Of a stretch of 36,223 bases of DNA, positions 24,685 through 35,100 are shown one piece after another. The DNA comes from Lachnospiraceae bacterium. GTDB lineage: Bacteria; Bacillota; Clostridia; Lachnospirales; Lachnospiraceae. Each line of letters begins with the position of its first letter. The stretch's first letter is position 1. The stretch is taken from NCBI GenBank assembly GCA_017469405.1, contig JAFUGL010000048.1, positions 1 to 36,223 of the forward strand, written 5' to 3'. Under the pieces are notes generated by a model. That model saw only the letters and a list, made by a program, of their open reading frames with translations, did no database searches and was not told the origin of the DNA. A program made the translations under genes and the position numbers.

Positions 24685-25278
24685 TTACTTTGAATATAAC
24701 TCGACGATAAGGGTTTCATTTACAGGAACATCAATCTGCTCTCTTAAAGGCTTCTCAACTACTGTTCCGCTCAATGTCTCAAGATCTGACTCAAGCCAGC
24801 CCGGAACTGTATGTCCTGCATTTGCCTCAACGATATCCTTATATCTCTGTAAAGACTTACTCTTTTCTCTTATCTCAATCTTATCACCGGCATTTACTCT
24901 GTATGAAGGTATATTTACGCACTTGCCGTTTACTAAAACATGCTTGTGGTCAACTATCTGTCTTGCCTCACGTCTTGTTCTGGCAAATCCCATACGGAAT
25001 ACGATATTGTCAAGTCTTGACTCAAGTAAAATCATAAGATTTGGACCTGTAAGACCCGGCATTCTCTCTGCCTTGTTATATAAGTTACGGAAAGGCTTCT
25101 CAAGCATACCATAGATAAACTTAGCCTTCTGCTTCTCACGAAGCTGCATACCGTACTCACTTACTTTTCTATTTGCTCTTGTTAACTTTCTCTTTGACTT
25201 CTTATTTACACCGAGATACATTGGCTCCATACCCAAAGATCTGCATCTCTTAAGAACTGGGGTTCTATCTACTGCCAT
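24685..25278 (-). CDS. rpsD: 30S ribosomal protein S4
   Basis: A 197-residue primary 16S rRNA-binding protein, which in many bacteria also represses its own operon. The S4 RNA-binding domain is clear ([20 protein letters not shown], then [13 protein letters not shown]). The start is [12 protein letters not shown] at 25276-25278, nine bases after AGGAGG; the frame extends 16 codons further up into rpsK but without support. Length matches Bacillus. No zinc-knuckle cysteines are visible at the N-terminus beyond one Cys, so it is probably the zinc-free form. Confidence 0.97.
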   Translation of the reverse strand: MAVDRTPVLKRCRSLGMEPMYLGVNKKSKRKLTRANRKVSEYGMQLREKQKAKFIYGMLEKPFRNLYNKAERMPGLTGPNLMILLESRLDNIVFRMGFARTRREARQIVDHKHVLVNGKCVNIPSYRVNAGDKIEIREKSKSLQRYKDIVEANAGHTVPGWLESDLETLSGTVVEKPLREQIDVPVNETLIVELYSK

Positions 25279-25295
25279 TTCCTTGTACCTCCTTA

Positions 25296-25694
25296 TTAGA
25301 CTCTTCTTCTTTTTGGTGGACGACATCCGTTATGTGGAACAGGTGTAACATCCTTGATACTTACAACTTCAAGTCCGCTTGCTGAAAGCGCACGAATAGC
25401 AGCCTCTCTACCTGAACCCGGACCCTTAACCATAACGTCAATAGTCTTTAATCCATATGGTAAAGCTGCCTTTGCAGCAGTCTCTGCTGCCATCTGTGCA
25501 GCATAAGGAGTAGACTTTCTTGAACCTCTGAAACCTAATCCACCTGCACTTGCCCAAGATAATGCATTACCTTCGGCATCTGTTAATGTAACAATTGTAT
25601 TATTGAAAGATGACTGAATATGAGCCTGTCCACGTTCAACGTTCTTTCTGACACGCTTCTTAGCCACCTTTTTAGTAGTAACTTTCTTAGCCAT
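25296..25694 (-). CDS. rpsK: 30S ribosomal protein S11
   Basis: A 132-residue platform protein next to the mRNA exit. The family signatures are complete: [30 protein letters not shown] and the ending [18 protein letters not shown]. It lies between rpsM and rpsD with short gaps, and rpsD follows 17 bases later. Nothing unusual. Confidence 0.98.
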   Translation of the reverse strand: MAKKVTTKKVAKKRVRKNVERGQAHIQSSFNNTIVTLTDAEGNALSWASAGGLGFRGSRKSTPYAAQMAAETAAKAALPYGLKTIDVMVKGPGSGREAAIRALSASGLEVVSIKDVTPVPHNGCRPPKRRRV

Positions 25695-25752
25695 TAACCT
25701 AAACCTCCCTGGTTATTCTATAACTTCCGCGACGTTTTATCGTGGACTACAA

Positions 25753-26121
25753 TTATTTCTTCTTATTAGCTACTGTCTTCTTAGGACCCTTACGAGTTCT
25801 TGCATTTGTCTTAGTCTTCTGACCACGAACAGGAAGTCCCTTTCTGTGACGGATACCACGATAGCATCCAATCTCCTGTAAACGCTTAATATTAAGAGCT
25901 ATTTCTCTACGTAAATCACCCTCTACAACCTGAGTCTCGTTGATAACCTCACTGATTCTCTTAACCTCATCATCAGTTAAATCACGAACTCTGGTATCAG
26001 GATTAACTTTTGCTTCTGTAAGAATTCTTGTAGCTGAAGCTCTACCTATACCATAGATATAAGTAAGTCCAATCTCGATTCGCTTGTCTCTTGGTAAATC
26101 AACACCTGAAATACGAGCCAT
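25753..26121 (-). CDS. rpsM: 30S ribosomal protein S13
   Basis: A 122-residue head protein that contacts tRNA and forms the bridge to the large subunit. [31 protein letters not shown] and the basic tail [16 protein letters not shown] are typical. A gap of 287 bases separates it from rpmJ, large for this operon, and holds several potential hairpins. Confidence 0.98.
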   Translation of the reverse strand: MARISGVDLPRDKRIEIGLTYIYGIGRASATRILTEAKVNPDTRVRDLTDDEVKRISEVINETQVVEGDLRREIALNIKRLQEIGCYRGIRHRKGLPVRGQKTKTNARTRKGPKKTVANKKK

Positions 26122-26122
26122 T

Positions 26123-26408
26123 CTAAATTACCTCCGTAAAATTTAACTTCTCTTACCTGTTGATATCAAAATCAACCTACATACCTTCCATGCCCCAAAG
26201 TATCTCTTATATAAATAAGAGGTGAAATGCATACCCGACACATAAAAGATATAACTACATATTATAATTAATTAGCATTTAAAAAATGCTACAGCCGCTT
26301 TAAATGTTAGAATATAATACCTAAAGTATTACACGCACAAAGACAAGGTATAATTATAGATGGGCTATCATCCTAGATACCTTGTTCTAACCATACATGC
26401 CGTTTAAA
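26123..26408 (-). other. rpmJ-rpsM spacer with several hairpins
   Basis: No gene fits here. Reading from rpmJ, hairpins are possible at 26343-26385 (ACAAGGTAT/ATACCTTGT), 26273-26291 (AGCATTT/AATGCT), 26203-26220 (CTCTTAT/ATAAGAG) and 26161-26176 (GTTGAT/ATCAAC). A TATAAT lies at 26261-26266 on the minus strand, without a good -35. The region could be a regulatory leader for rpsM-rpsK-rpsD-rpoA-rplQ; this is inference. Confidence 0.4.
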
Positions 26409-26522
26409 TTAACCCTGGCGCTGTTTGTGCTTTGGATTTTCGCAGATTATTCTAATACTGCCTTTTCTTTTAATGACTTTGCACTTATCGCAAATTGGTT
26501 TTACTGATGCTCTAACCTTCAT
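26409..26522 (-). CDS. rpmJ: 50S ribosomal protein L36
   Basis: A 37-residue protein read directly from the sequence: it begins [18 protein letters not shown] and ends HKQRQG. The zinc ligands CDKC, Cys27 and His32 are all present, so it is the zinc-binding form. AAGGAG lies nine bases before the ATG. It lies in the usual place between infA and rpsM. Confidence 0.97.
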   Translation of the reverse strand: MKVRASVKPICDKCKVIKRKGSIRIICENPKHKQRQG

Positions 26523-26672
26523 TAAAATGCACTCCTTTCAAAAAAGTCCGCTACAAATTGATATTCTATCATCCTTTTGACCAATTTGCAAGCATTATTT
26601 TTACAAATTTTTTCCTTATTAATAATACCTATATTAAAATATGAAATATTACATATCTTATACAGAAAGATA

Positions 26673-26697
26673 ATGCCGGCTCTTAACAAGCCGGCAT
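26673..26697 (-). terminator. Hairpin between infA and rpmJ
   Basis: ATGCCGGCT and AGCCGGCAT form a GC-rich perfect stem with a seven-base loop, 14 bases beyond the infA stop. The following sequence on the minus strand (TATCTTTCTG) is only mildly T-rich, so this may be a partial terminator or an RNA-processing site. Confidence 0.55.
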
Positions 26698-26710
26698 ATA
26701 ACCAACTATC

Positions 26711-26929
26711 TTATTTTGCTCTCCATGTGATACGACCTTTGGTCAAATCATAAGGAGAAAGAACAACCGTTACCTTATCTCCCGGAAGAATCTTAATGTA
26801 GTTCATTCTGAGTTTTCCACTTATGTGTGCTAATACCTTAAGTCCATTCTCAAGTTCTACCTGAAACATAGCATTTGGAAGCTTTTCAAGAACAGTTCCT
26901 TCCATTTCAATTTCATCTGCCTTTGGCAT
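26711..26929 (-). CDS. infA: Translation initiation factor IF-1
   Basis: A 72-residue OB-fold protein that occupies the ribosomal A site during initiation. [31 protein letters not shown] and the ending [14 protein letters not shown] are typical. The second residue is Pro rather than the usual Ser or Ala. AGGAGG lies ahead of the ATG. It follows map by 21 bases; no KOW-domain gene lies between them, as is found in some Clostridia. Confidence 0.98.
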   Translation of the reverse strand: MPKADEIEMEGTVLEKLPNAMFQVELENGLKVLAHISGKLRMNYIKILPGDKVTVVLSPYDLTKGRITWRAK

Positions 26930-26950
26930 AAAATAAACCCTCCTATAATT

Positions 26951-27718
26951 CTACAAATCAATTCCTTCTGCTCTGGATAAAATCTCAGGCTCGCCTTCTG
27001 TTATTAGAATTGTGTTCTCATAATGTGCCGAAAGCTCACCGTCAGCAGTAACTACTGTCCAATCATCATCAAGCCATTCTACTTCATGAGTTCCTATGTT
27101 AATCATAGGTTCAATCGCTATAGTCATTCCGGCTTTAAGCTTAGGTCCTTTTCTTCCTCGTGGGAAGTTTGGAACCTCCGGTGCCTCATGAAGATTTGCT
27201 CCGACACCGTGTCCAACCAAATCCTCTACTGCCGTATAACCTCTTGCTGTTATATAATCATATACCGCCATGGATATATCATTTATATGATTGCCTTCCT
27301 TACAAACCTTAAGTGCTTCAAAGAAGCTCTCCTTGGTTGTCTTAATCAGATCTGCAGCCTTGTCGCTTATCTTACCTACCGGATAAGTTCTGGCCGAATC
27401 CGAATTATATCCTTCATATATTACTCCGGCATCAAGACTGACTATATCGCCTTCCTGAAGGATTCTGTGCTTTGAAGGTATTCCGTGAACGACCTCATCA
27501 TTTACGGATATACATATCGAAGCAGGATAACCATTGTAATCAAGGAATGAAGGTATACATCCGTAACTTCTTATCACATCCTCACCTATTTTATTAAGCT
27601 CATAGGTAGAAATGCCGGGTCTTACCGCCTTCTTCATCTCCTCATGTGTTATAGCAAGAATTCTTCCTGCTTCTCTCATTAAGTCTATCTCTCTGTGTGA
27701 TTTAATTATTATAGCCAT
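26951..27718 (-). CDS. map: Methionine aminopeptidase, type I
   Basis: Removes the initiator Met from new proteins. The pita-bread fold metal ligands are visible: the two Asp in VSLDAGVIYEGYNSDSAR, His in LVGHGVGANLHE, and two Glu in AIEPMINIG and HYENTILI. At 255 residues it has no N-terminal zinc extension. The ribosome binding site GGGAGAG lies inside the end of adk, four bases separating that stop from this ATG, so translation of the two is probably coupled. Confidence 0.97.
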   Translation of the reverse strand: MAIIIKSHREIDLMREAGRILAITHEEMKKAVRPGISTYELNKIGEDVIRSYGCIPSFLDYNGYPASICISVNDEVVHGIPSKHRILQEGDIVSLDAGVIYEGYNSDSARTYPVGKISDKAADLIKTTKESFFEALKVCKEGNHINDISMAVYDYITARGYTAVEDLVGHGVGANLHEAPEVPNFPRGRKGPKLKAGMTIAIEPMINIGTHEVEWLDDDWTVVTADGELSAHYENTILITEGEPEILSRAEGIDL

Positions 27719-27722
27719 GTCA

Positions 27723-28436
<714 letters not shown>

Positions 28437-28461
28437 TTAATCAAATTTATATGCAAATATT

Positions 28462-28490
28462 AATATACAACAAACTTAATTTTTTATCAA
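28462..28490 (-). promoter_or_regulatory. Internal promoter ahead of adk
   Basis: Minus-strand TTGATA (28485-28490), 17 bases, TATATT (28462-28467). It lies in the 193-bp gap after secY and would drive adk-map-infA independently. Confidence 0.6.
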
Positions 28491-28508
28491 GAAAATAAAA
28501 TGGTCTAT

Positions 28509-28553
28509 AATTAGGAATAGGAATGTATCCAAAGATACACTCCTTATTTCCTA
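28509..28553 (-). terminator. Hairpin between secY and adk
   Basis: AGGAATGTATC and GATACACTCCT pair around four bases with one position that pairs as G-U in minus-strand RNA; an outer AGGAAT/ATTTCCT adds to it. No T-tract follows, so it is at most a partial terminator. Confidence 0.45.
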
Positions 28554-28560
28554 TATTATA

Positions 28561-29874
28561 TTAATTTGATAAGAAACCTGAATAGTTTCTTACTATCATC
28601 TTTGATTCAATCTGCTTAATTGTTTCTATGATAACACCTACGATGATGATGAGCGATGTACCACCAAATGATACATTTGCACCAAACATTCCATTGAAGA
28701 ATATAGGTATTATTGCAACAATTATAAGTCCGACTGCGCCGATGAAAACTATATAGTTCAGTATTTTATTAAGATAATCCTGTGTTGGCTTGCCCGGTCT
28801 TATACCAGGTATAAAACCGCCGCCCTTCTTCATATTGTTTGCAACCTCCATCGGGTTAAATGTAACCGATGTATAGAAGTATGCAAAGAAGAATACCAAA
28901 AGGATATACACTATAAGTCCTATACTAGCCCAAGGATATGACTTGTTAAACCAATAGTTTGAATTCATTCCCTGCATTATCTTAGCCCATGTACTTGATG
29001 TCTTTATGTTAAATAAATTAACTATAACTGCAGGTACTGATAAAAGTGATGATGCAAAGATAATCGGGATAACGCCTGCGGTATTAACCTTGAGCGGTAT
29101 ATGACTACCTCTTCCACCAACCATACGTCTACCCTGAACCTTTTGGGCATATTGTACCGGTATTTTTCTCTCTCCATCCTGCAAAAGTACAACAAGAGCA
29201 ACAGTTACGATAATTACTGCAGCAACAATAGCTATTGCAATTACCATATTGACTATATCCTTGCCCTTAACGAACTTAAGATAAAGATCATAGAAATCAC
29301 TTGGCATTCTGGATACAATATTGATAAGAAGTATAATTGAAATACCATTACCAACGCCAAAGTCTGTAACTTTTTCACCAAGCCACATTACAAAAGTACT
29401 TCCTGTGGTTAGCGTTATTATAATTACAAGATAGCCAAGTACTCCATTTATTGTAAGATAGTTTCCTCTGTCGAAACCTATGCAAAGTCCCAAGCTCTCA
29501 ATAACTGCAAGAAGAATAGTTAAATATCTTGTGATTGCAGTCATTTTCTTACGACCATCCTCACCATCCTTCTGCATCTCCTCCAAAGCAGGAATTGCAA
29601 TGGTAAGAAGCTGTATTATGATAGATGATGTAATGTAAGGTGTAACATTAAGAGCAAATATTGACATCTGCGTAAATGATCCACCTGTAAATGAACTAAG
29701 GAAACTATTTGCATCTCCGAGAGCGCCCTCTAAATATTCCTTAACAGCCTGAGTATTAAGTCCCGGTACAGGTATAAGACAACCAAGTCTTATTACTACA
29801 AGAATAAGCAGAGTGAATAATAATCCATTTCGTATTTCTTTAACTTTAAGTGCATTACTTAAGGTCTTGAACAT
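28561..29874 (-). CDS. secY: Protein translocase subunit SecY
   Basis: The ten-helix channel of the Sec pathway, working with SecE, SecG and the SecA motor. At 437 residues it has the usual length. PVPGLNTQAV near the N-terminus, the GERKIPVQYAQ loop and NMKKGGGFIPGIRPGKPTQ before the last helices are hallmarks. Only one base separates it from the rplO stop, and its ribosome binding site GAGGTG lies within rplO. Confidence 0.98.
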   Translation of the reverse strand: MFKTLSNALKVKEIRNGLLFTLLILVVIRLGCLIPVPGLNTQAVKEYLEGALGDANSFLSSFTGGSFTQMSIFALNVTPYITSSIIIQLLTIAIPALEEMQKDGEDGRKKMTAITRYLTILLAVIESLGLCIGFDRGNYLTINGVLGYLVIIITLTTGSTFVMWLGEKVTDFGVGNGISIILLINIVSRMPSDFYDLYLKFVKGKDIVNMVIAIAIVAAVIIVTVALVVLLQDGERKIPVQYAQKVQGRRMVGGRGSHIPLKVNTAGVIPIIFASSLLSVPAVIVNLFNIKTSSTWAKIMQGMNSNYWFNKSYPWASIGLIVYILLVFFFAYFYTSVTFNPMEVANNMKKGGGFIPGIRPGKPTQDYLNKILNYIVFIGAVGLIIVAIIPIFFNGMFGANVSFGGTSLIIIVGVIIETIKQIESKMIVRNYSGFLSN

Positions 29875-29875
29875 A

Positions 29876-30316
29876 CTAAATCACCTCAACTTTTCCGCCA
29901 AGAGCTGTAATCTTCTCCTCAGCCGCCTTACTGCATGCATTAACCTTAACAGTAAGCTTCTTAGTTAACTCTCCATTTCCTAATATCTTAACGCCATCTC
30001 TTGCATTTTTAACGATACCAGCCTCGATAAGAGATGCTACTGTTACCTCAGCACCATCATCAAATCTCTCAAGAGCTGAAATGTTGATTGCTACGATTTC
30101 CTTGTGGTTTCTGCACTTGAAACCTCTCTTAGGAATTCTTCTATAGAGTGGCATCTGGCCACCTTCAAAACCAGGTCTTGGTGCGCCTGAACGCGCCTTC
30201 TGACCTTTATGTCCCTTACCTGCGGTCTTGCCATTTCCTGAACCATGTCCACGGCCTCTTCTGAAGCTGTCACTCTTAGTTGCACCTTCAGCCGGCTTTA
30301 AACTTGATAAATCCAT
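29876..30316 (-). CDS. rplO: 50S ribosomal protein L15
   Basis: A 146-residue large-subunit protein. The basic, Gly-rich N-terminal extension ([20 protein letters not shown], residues 20-39) and the [18 protein letters not shown] signature are clear. Ends in TAG directly before secY, whose ribosome binding site it contains. Confidence 0.98.
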   Translation of the reverse strand: MDLSSLKPAEGATKSDSFRRGRGHGSGNGKTAGKGHKGQKARSGAPRPGFEGGQMPLYRRIPKRGFKCRNHKEIVAINISALERFDDGAEVTVASLIEAGIVKNARDGVKILGNGELTKKLTVKVNACSKAAEEKITALGGKVEVI

Positions 30317-30345
30317 GACTTTACCTCCTTTTTCAATATAATTTC

Positions 30346-30528
30346 TTAAGCCTCTTCAACTTTTACTAAATGTCTAACCTGTTTAACCATTCCCTGAGTT
30401 GCTGCATTGTTAGGTAACTCAACTGTCTTATGCATCTTGTTAAGACCTAATGCCTTTACAGTAGCTCTATGCTTAGGAATAGCACCAATAGGTGATTTAA
30501 CCAATGTTACTTTAACCTTATCTGCCAT
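30346..30528 (-). CDS. rpmD: 50S ribosomal protein L30
   Basis: A 60-residue protein: [20 protein letters not shown], then [14 protein letters not shown] and [11 protein letters not shown]. Standard length and place between rpsE and rplO; 13 bases after rpsE. Confidence 0.97.
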   Translation of the reverse strand: MADKVKVTLVKSPIGAIPKHRATVKALGLNKMHKTVELPNNAATQGMVKQVRHLVKVEEA

Positions 30529-30541
30529 TTCAATTACCTCC

Positions 30542-31051
30542 TTAGCCCATGATCTCGTCTAAAGACTTACCACGGAGTTTAGCTACTTCCTCAGGTGATT
30601 TAATCTTTGAAAGGCCTTCGATTGTAGCAAGAACAACGTTCTGCTTATTATTTGAACCTAAGGACTTTGTACGGATGTTCTTGTATCCGGCAAGCTCAAG
30701 TACTGAACGAGCAGGACCACCTGCGATGATACCTGTACCTTCAGGAGATGACTTAAGTAATACTCTTGCACTACCGAATTCTCCTGTCCAGTCATAAGGT
30801 ATACTTCCGTTTTCGTTTATATTTACCTTAACTAACTTCTTGATAGCATCTTCTTTTCCCTTACGGATTGCTTCAGGAATTTCAGTTGCCTTACCAACAC
30901 CTGCACCGATGTGGCCGTTCTTATCACCAACAACTACGAGAGCAGCAAATCTCATGTTACGTCCACCTTTAACAACCTTAGTAACACGCTTGATATTAAC
31001 AACCTGCTCTTCTAATTCTAACTTGCTGGCATCTATAATTTCATGCTTCAT
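30542..31051 (-). CDS. rpsE: 30S ribosomal protein S5
   Basis: A 169-residue protein at the mRNA entry, important for decoding accuracy. The double-stranded RNA-binding segment [18 protein letters not shown] and the fold-2 signature [20 protein letters not shown] are complete. AGGAGG lies ahead of the ATG; the gap after rplR is 18 bases. Confidence 0.98.
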   Translation of the reverse strand: MKHEIIDASKLELEEQVVNIKRVTKVVKGGRNMRFAALVVVGDKNGHIGAGVGKATEIPEAIRKGKEDAIKKLVKVNINENGSIPYDWTGEFGSARVLLKSSPEGTGIIAGGPARSVLELAGYKNIRTKSLGSNNKQNVVLATIEGLSKIKSPEEVAKLRGKSLDEIMG

Positions 31052-31069
31052 AGAAAATTTCCTCCTTTA

Positions 31070-31438
31070 TTAGAATTCCAGGCCTGCTTCTCTTGCTGCA
31101 TCTGCCAAAGCCTTAATCTTACCCTGATATATAAAGCCGCCTCTGTCAAAGACAACTTCCTTGATACCTGCATCAAGCGCCTTCTTAGCGATTACCTGTC
31201 CTAAGTAAGCTGCTGCTGCAACATCATTTGTCTTCTCTAACTGATCCTTAACTGCTTTCTGAACTGTTGAAGCTGACACTAAAGTCTTTCCTACTGTATC
31301 ATCAATAATTTGGGCGTACATATGATTATTACTTCTGAATACAGCAAGACGAGGTCTTTCCGCAGTGCCGCTAAAACGGTTACGAATCTTTAAATGTTTT
31401 TTAGTACGTATAGCACTTCTTGATTCTTTCTTAATCAT
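31070..31438 (-). CDS. rplR: 50S ribosomal protein L18
   Basis: A 122-residue 5S rRNA-binding protein. [19 protein letters not shown] and [20 protein letters not shown] identify it. The start is ATG at 31436-31438, eight bases after GGGAG; the GTG three codons earlier overlaps that site. Confidence 0.97.
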   Translation of the reverse strand: MIKKESRSAIRTKKHLKIRNRFSGTAERPRLAVFRSNNHMYAQIIDDTVGKTLVSASTVQKAVKDQLEKTNDVAAAAYLGQVIAKKALDAGIKEVVFDRGGFIYQGKIKALADAAREAGLEF

Positions 31439-31455
31439 CTTTTTCACTCCCTTAA

Positions 31456-31995
31456 TTATTTCTTACCAGTCTTACCAACTTTACGTCTTATAACCTCATC
31501 AGCATACTTGATACCCTTGCCCTTATATGGCTCAGGTGCTCTCTTTTCTCTGATTTCGGCAGCATATTGGCCAACTTTTTCTTTATCTATACCACTTACT
31601 ATAATCTTGTTACCGTCAACTGTTGTAGTGATTCCCTCAGGATCTGTCATATCAACAGGATGTGAATATCCAAGTGCAAGGTTTAACTTATTTCCCTGCT
31701 TAGCTGCTCTGTAACCTACACCGTTTACCTCGAGCACCTTCTGATATCCTTCGGTAACACCGATTACCATGTTATTAATAAGAGTTCTTGTAAGTCCGTG
31801 TAATGATTTCATCTTCTTTAAATCATTTGGTCTCTTTACAACAATCTCTTCGCCCTCTTTGCTAATCTCCATCTCAGCAGGAAGTACTCTCTCAAGAGTT
31901 CCCTTAGGGCCTTTTACAGTCACCTTGTTATTTTCTGCTATATCTACTGTAACGCCTGCAGGTATAGCGATAGGCATTCTTCCGATACGTGACAT
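31456..31995 (-). CDS. rplF: 50S ribosomal protein L6
   Basis: A 179-residue two-domain protein near the factor-binding centre. Begins [15 protein letters not shown] and ends with the signature [26 protein letters not shown] precedes the ATG by seven bases. Confidence 0.98.
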   Translation of the reverse strand: MSRIGRMPIAIPAGVTVDIAENNKVTVKGPKGTLERVLPAEMEISKEGEEIVVKRPNDLKKMKSLHGLTRTLINNMVIGVTEGYQKVLEVNGVGYRAAKQGNKLNLALGYSHPVDMTDPEGITTTVDGNKIIVSGIDKEKVGQYAAEIREKRAPEPYKGKGIKYADEVIRRKVGKTGKK

Positions 31996-32034
31996 TTCGC
32001 CGTCCTCCTTAATATTTATCCGAAGTTGTACTTA

Positions 32035-32436
32035 CTACCATATAAATGCAAGTACCTCTCCACCAACATTTTCTTTTCTTGCTTCCTTATCAGTTAATAC
32101 GCCCTTGTTAGTTGAAATAATTGCAACTCCAAGACCGCCAAGAACCTTAGGAAGATTATCCTTTGATGCATATACACGAAGTCCCGGTTTTGAGATTCTC
32201 TTAAGGTCTGTAAGGATCTTTTCGTTTTTGTCTGCACCATACTTAAGTGTAATCTTAATAGTTTTAAAGTTACCCTCTTCTATAACGTCAACTGCCTTTA
32301 CATATCCCTCTTTAAGAAGAATATCCGCAATCGCCAGCTTCATCTTAGATGCCGGTATATCTACTGTATCATGTTTTGCAGTATTTGCATTACGAATTCT
32401 TGTAAGCATATCTGCAATTGGATCGCTCATTGACAT
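32035..32436 (-). CDS. rpsH: 30S ribosomal protein S8
   Basis: A 133-residue central-domain rRNA-binding protein, in some bacteria also the repressor of the spc operon. [15 protein letters not shown] near the start and the C-terminal [18 protein letters not shown] are typical. A second in-frame ATG lies two codons inside; the first, ten bases after GGAGG, is used here. Confidence 0.97.
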   Translation of the reverse strand: MSMSDPIADMLTRIRNANTAKHDTVDIPASKMKLAIADILLKEGYVKAVDVIEEGNFKTIKITLKYGADKNEKILTDLKRISKPGLRVYASKDNLPKVLGGLGVAIISTNKGVLTDKEARKENVGGEVLAFIW

Positions 32437-32461
32437 AATTTACTTGCCTCCTTAATTAATC

Positions 32462-32647
32462 TTACCAGCTGGACTTCTTCACGCCTGGTATCTGTCCCTT
32501 ATATGCTAACTCTCTGAAGCATACTCTGCATATTCCGTACTTTCTTAATACTGAATGTGGACGTCCGCATATTTTACAACGAGTATATTCTCTGGTTGAA
32601 AACTTCTGCTTGCGCTGCTGTTTTACCTTCATTGCTGTTTTTGCCAT
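32462..32647 (-). CDS. rpsN: 30S ribosomal protein S14, zinc type
   Basis: A 61-residue short S14 with two CxxC pairs ([20 protein letters not shown]), the zinc-binding type. It is often annotated rpsZ or rpsN1. It has its normal place between rplE and rpsH. Confidence 0.97.
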   Translation of the reverse strand: MAKTAMKVKQQRKQKFSTREYTRCKICGRPHSVLRKYGICRVCFRELAYKGQIPGVKKSSW

Positions 32648-32661
32648 TATAATTCCTCCTC

Positions 32662-33201
32662 TTACTTCTTAAACGGCATACCGAAAAGTGTCAATAATTC
32701 ACGAGCTTCCTCGTCTGTCTCGGCAGTAGTTACAAATATAACGTCCATACCTCTTACCTTATCAACCTTATCATACTCGATTTCCGGGAAAATAAGCTGC
32801 TCTTTAATTCCTAATGCATAATTGCCTCTACCATCAAATGCATCAGGGTTAACACCTCTGAAGTCACGTACACGTGGCAATGCAAGGTTTACAAGTCTGT
32901 CTGTAAACTCATACATCTTCTCGCCTCTAAGTGTTACCTTACAGCCAATTGGCATACCTTCTCTTAACTTGAAGTTTGCTACTGACTTCTTAGCACGTGT
33001 TATAACAGCCTTCTGACCTGTGATAATCTCCAAATCCTTAACAGCTGCATCTAATACTTTGGCATTTTCTCTTGCTTCACCAACGCCCATGTTGATAACA
33101 ATCTTCTCAAGCTTTGGTATCTGCATAACGTTTTTATATCCGAACTTCTTCATCATAGCATCTTTAATTTCGTTGCTATACATTTCTTTAAGTCTGCTCA
33201 A
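32662..33201 (-). CDS. rplE: 50S ribosomal protein L5
   Basis: A 179-residue 5S rRNA-binding protein of the central protuberance. [15 protein letters not shown] (residues 29-43), [18 protein letters not shown] and [20 protein letters not shown] are typical. The gap after rplX is 27 bases. Confidence 0.98.
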   Translation of the reverse strand: MSRLKEMYSNEIKDAMMKKFGYKNVMQIPKLEKIVINMGVGEARENAKVLDAAVKDLEIITGQKAVITRAKKSVANFKLREGMPIGCKVTLRGEKMYEFTDRLVNLALPRVRDFRGVNPDAFDGRGNYALGIKEQLIFPEIEYDKVDKVRGMDVIFVTTAETDEEARELLTLFGMPFKK

Positions 33202-33228
33202 AATCCTGTGCCTCCTTTCCTATGCTTC

Positions 33229-33546
33229 CTAATCGATAACTTCTAACTTACCATTAACCTTAGCTACTCTGACCTTATCCTTCTTTTCACCTTGGAAGCC
33301 AACTCTAACTGTCTTTCCCTTATAAAGGTACATAACATTAGATATATCAATAGGAGCTTCCTTATCTATAATTCCGCCCTGCTGATTCTGCATACTAGGC
33401 TTACTATGCTTGTGAACTATATTAACACCTTCAACTAAAACTGTATTATTCTTAGTATCAACTGCTAATACTTTACCTTCTTTGCCTTTATCCTTGCCGG
33501 CAATTACTTTAACAAGATCGTCTTTTTTGATTTTTGTTGTTGCCAC
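33229..33546 (-). CDS. rplX: 50S ribosomal protein L24
   Basis: A 105-residue assembly-initiating protein with an N-terminal KOW motif (KKDDLVKVIAGKDKGKEGKV). The GIIDKEAPIDISNVM segment is typical. It lies 12 bases after rplN. Confidence 0.97.
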   Translation of the reverse strand: MATTKIKKDDLVKVIAGKDKGKEGKVLAVDTKNNTVLVEGVNIVHKHSKPSMQNQQGGIIDKEAPIDISNVMYLYKGKTVRVGFQGEKKDKVRVAKVNGKLEVID

Positions 33547-33558
33547 AGTCTCTACCTC

Positions 33559-33927
33559 CTATAATACTTCCGGTGCCAAAGAAACTATCTTCATGAACTT
33601 CTTGTCTCTTAACTCTCTTGCGACAGGTCCAAATATACGAGTTCCTCTTGGATTACCATCATCCTTTATAATTACTGCTGCATTCTCGTCAAACTTGATG
33701 TAAGAACCGTCCTTACGACGTGCTCCCTTCTTTGTACGAACTACAACAGCCTTAACAACGTCACCCTTCTTAACAACTCCGCCTGGTGTTGCATCTTTAA
33801 CTGAGGCAACGATGATATCACCAATATTTGCATATCTTCTTGTAGAACCGCCTAATACTCTGATGCAAAGGATTTCCTTAGCACCTGTATTGTCAGCAAC
33901 TCTAAGTCTTGTTTCCTGCTGAACCAT
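33559..33927 (-). CDS. rplN: 50S ribosomal protein L14
   Basis: A 122-residue protein at the subunit interface. It begins [20 protein letters not shown] and contains [20 protein letters not shown] and [12 protein letters not shown], all strongly conserved. It follows rpsQ by 13 bases. Confidence 0.98.
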   Translation of the reverse strand: MVQQETRLRVADNTGAKEILCIRVLGGSTRRYANIGDIIVASVKDATPGGVVKKGDVVKAVVVRTKKGARRKDGSYIKFDENAAVIIKDDGNPRGTRIFGPVARELRDKKFMKIVSLAPEVL

Positions 33928-33940
33928 TGTCTTTGCCTCC

Positions 33941-34195
33941 TTACTTTGCTTTCTCGATTATCTCAACAAGTCTCCATCTCTTATCCTTTGATAAAGGTCT
34001 TGTCTCCATAACTCTTACTCTATCACCAATCTTACACTCATTGTTCTCATCATGAGCCTTGAGCTTGTAAGTTCTCTTTACAATCTTACCGTAAAGAGGA
34101 TGCTTTACATTATCAACGATTGATACAACAATTGTCTTATCCATCTTATCACTTGTAACTAAACCTACACGTGTTTTTCTCAGATTTCTGTCCAC
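33941..34195 (-). CDS. rpsQ: 30S ribosomal protein S17
   Basis: An 84-residue OB-fold protein binding the 5' domain of 16S r[42 protein letters not shown] and the ending [16 protein letters not shown] are typical. Confidence 0.97.
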   Translation of the reverse strand: MDRNLRKTRVGLVTSDKMDKTIVVSIVDNVKHPLYGKIVKRTYKLKAHDENNECKIGDRVRVMETRPLSKDKRWRLVEIIEKAK

Positions 34196-34218
34196 AATAT
34201 TTCCTCCTTTACGATATC

Positions 34219-34422
34219 TTAAGCTTTAGCCTTCTGGGCTATAACTGTCTGTATTCTTGCAATATTCTTTCTAACATCCTTGATTCTGCTTGTATTCTCA
34301 AGCTGATTAGTGGCATTCTGGAATCTTAAGTTAAATAATTCCTTCTTAGCAGCTACTAAATCGCTCTGTAACTCATCAAGTGATTTTGCATTTAATTCTT
34401 CTTTATATTCCTTAAGCTTCAC
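34219..34422 (-). CDS. rpmC: 50S ribosomal protein L29
   Basis: A 67-residue helical hairpin protein at the tunnel exit, near the docking site for nascent-chain factors. The start is a GTG (34420-34422), eight bases after AAGGAGG; an ATG further up lies deep in rplP and is not supported. It overlaps the end of rplP by 11 bases, so the two are translationally coupled. [20 protein letters not shown] is the family signature. Confidence 0.95.
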   Translation of the reverse strand: MKLKEYKEELNAKSLDELQSDLVAAKKELFNLRFQNATNQLENTSRIKDVRKNIARIQTVIAQKAKA

Positions 34423-34858
34423 TGCTAGTACCTCCTTCTTCAACTTCCAAATCTGCCTTTGATACAATCTTACACTTTACAGGTAACTTGTGTGTTGCAA
34501 GACGAAGAGCCTCCTTTGCTGTATCCTCAGGAACACCTGCGATTTCAAACATAACTCTTCCCGGCTTAACAACTGCTACCCAGTATTCAAGAGATCCTTT
34601 ACCGGAACCCATACGAGTTTCAGCCGGCTTAGCTGTAACAGGCTTGTCTGGGAAAATCTTAATCCAAACCTTACCATTACGCTTTACGTAACGTGTCATA
34701 GCAATTCTGGCTGCCTCTATCTGATTTGACTTGATCCATGCAGGCTCAAGTGCAACTATACCATACTCACCATTAGTGATTTTATTTCCTCTAAGCGCCT
34801 TGCCCTTCATACTTCCTCTGAACTGCTTACGGTGCTTAACTCTTTTAGGCATTAACAT
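34412..34858 (-). CDS. rplP: 50S ribosomal protein L16
   Basis: A 148-residue protein near the A-site tRNA elbow. It begins [15 protein letters not shown], as is usual, and contains [20 protein letters not shown]. Its ATG overlaps the rpsC TAA by one base (TAATG), and it overlaps rpmC by 11 bases. Translation therefore normally depends on ribosomes finishing rpsC, which matters because rpsC has an internal stop. Confidence 0.97.
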   Translation of the reverse strand: MLMPKRVKHRKQFRGSMKGKALRGNKITNGEYGIVALEPAWIKSNQIEAARIAMTRYVKRNGKVWIKIFPDKPVTAKPAETRMGSGKGSLEYWVAVVKPGRVMFEIAGVPEDTAKEALRLATHKLPVKCKIVSKADLEVEEGGTSSEA

Positions 34859-35094
34859 TATTTATCGCTCCCTTCCTTATTTCCCTTAGTTGGGAGTACT
34901 TCGCCATGGTAAATCCATGTCTTAACACCAACCTTACCATATGTTGTATCTGCTTCAGCAAAACCATAGTCGATATCAGCACGAAGTGTCTGAAGAGGAA
35001 TAGTTCCCTCACTGTAGAACTCAGTTCTTGCCATATCAGCACCACCAAGTCTTCCTGAACATGCAGTCTTGATACCAAGTGCACCGGCATTCAT
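34858..35094 (-). CDS. Ribosomal protein S3, C-terminal part
   Basis: A 78-residue frame beginning [20 protein letters not shown] and containing [20 protein letters not shown], the S3 C-terminal domain. Its first ATG (35092-35094) lies two codons after the TGA, and GAAGAG upstream is a weak ribosome binding candidate, so stop-restart translation is conceivable. The TAA overlaps the rplP start. Confidence 0.6.
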   Translation of the reverse strand: MNAGALGIKTACSGRLGGADMARTEFYSEGTIPLQTLRADIDYGFAEADTTYGKVGVKTWIYHGEVLPTKGNKEGSDK

Positions 35095-35100
35095 AGCTCT

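Noticed and set aside
30091-30285. Alternative frame inside rplO
   Set aside because: Shadow of the L15 gene in another frame, with no start signal.
34845-35090. Frame overlapping the 3' half of rpsC
   Set aside because: Shifted-frame shadow of the S3 C-terminal domain; the rpsC frame matches S3 residue by residue.
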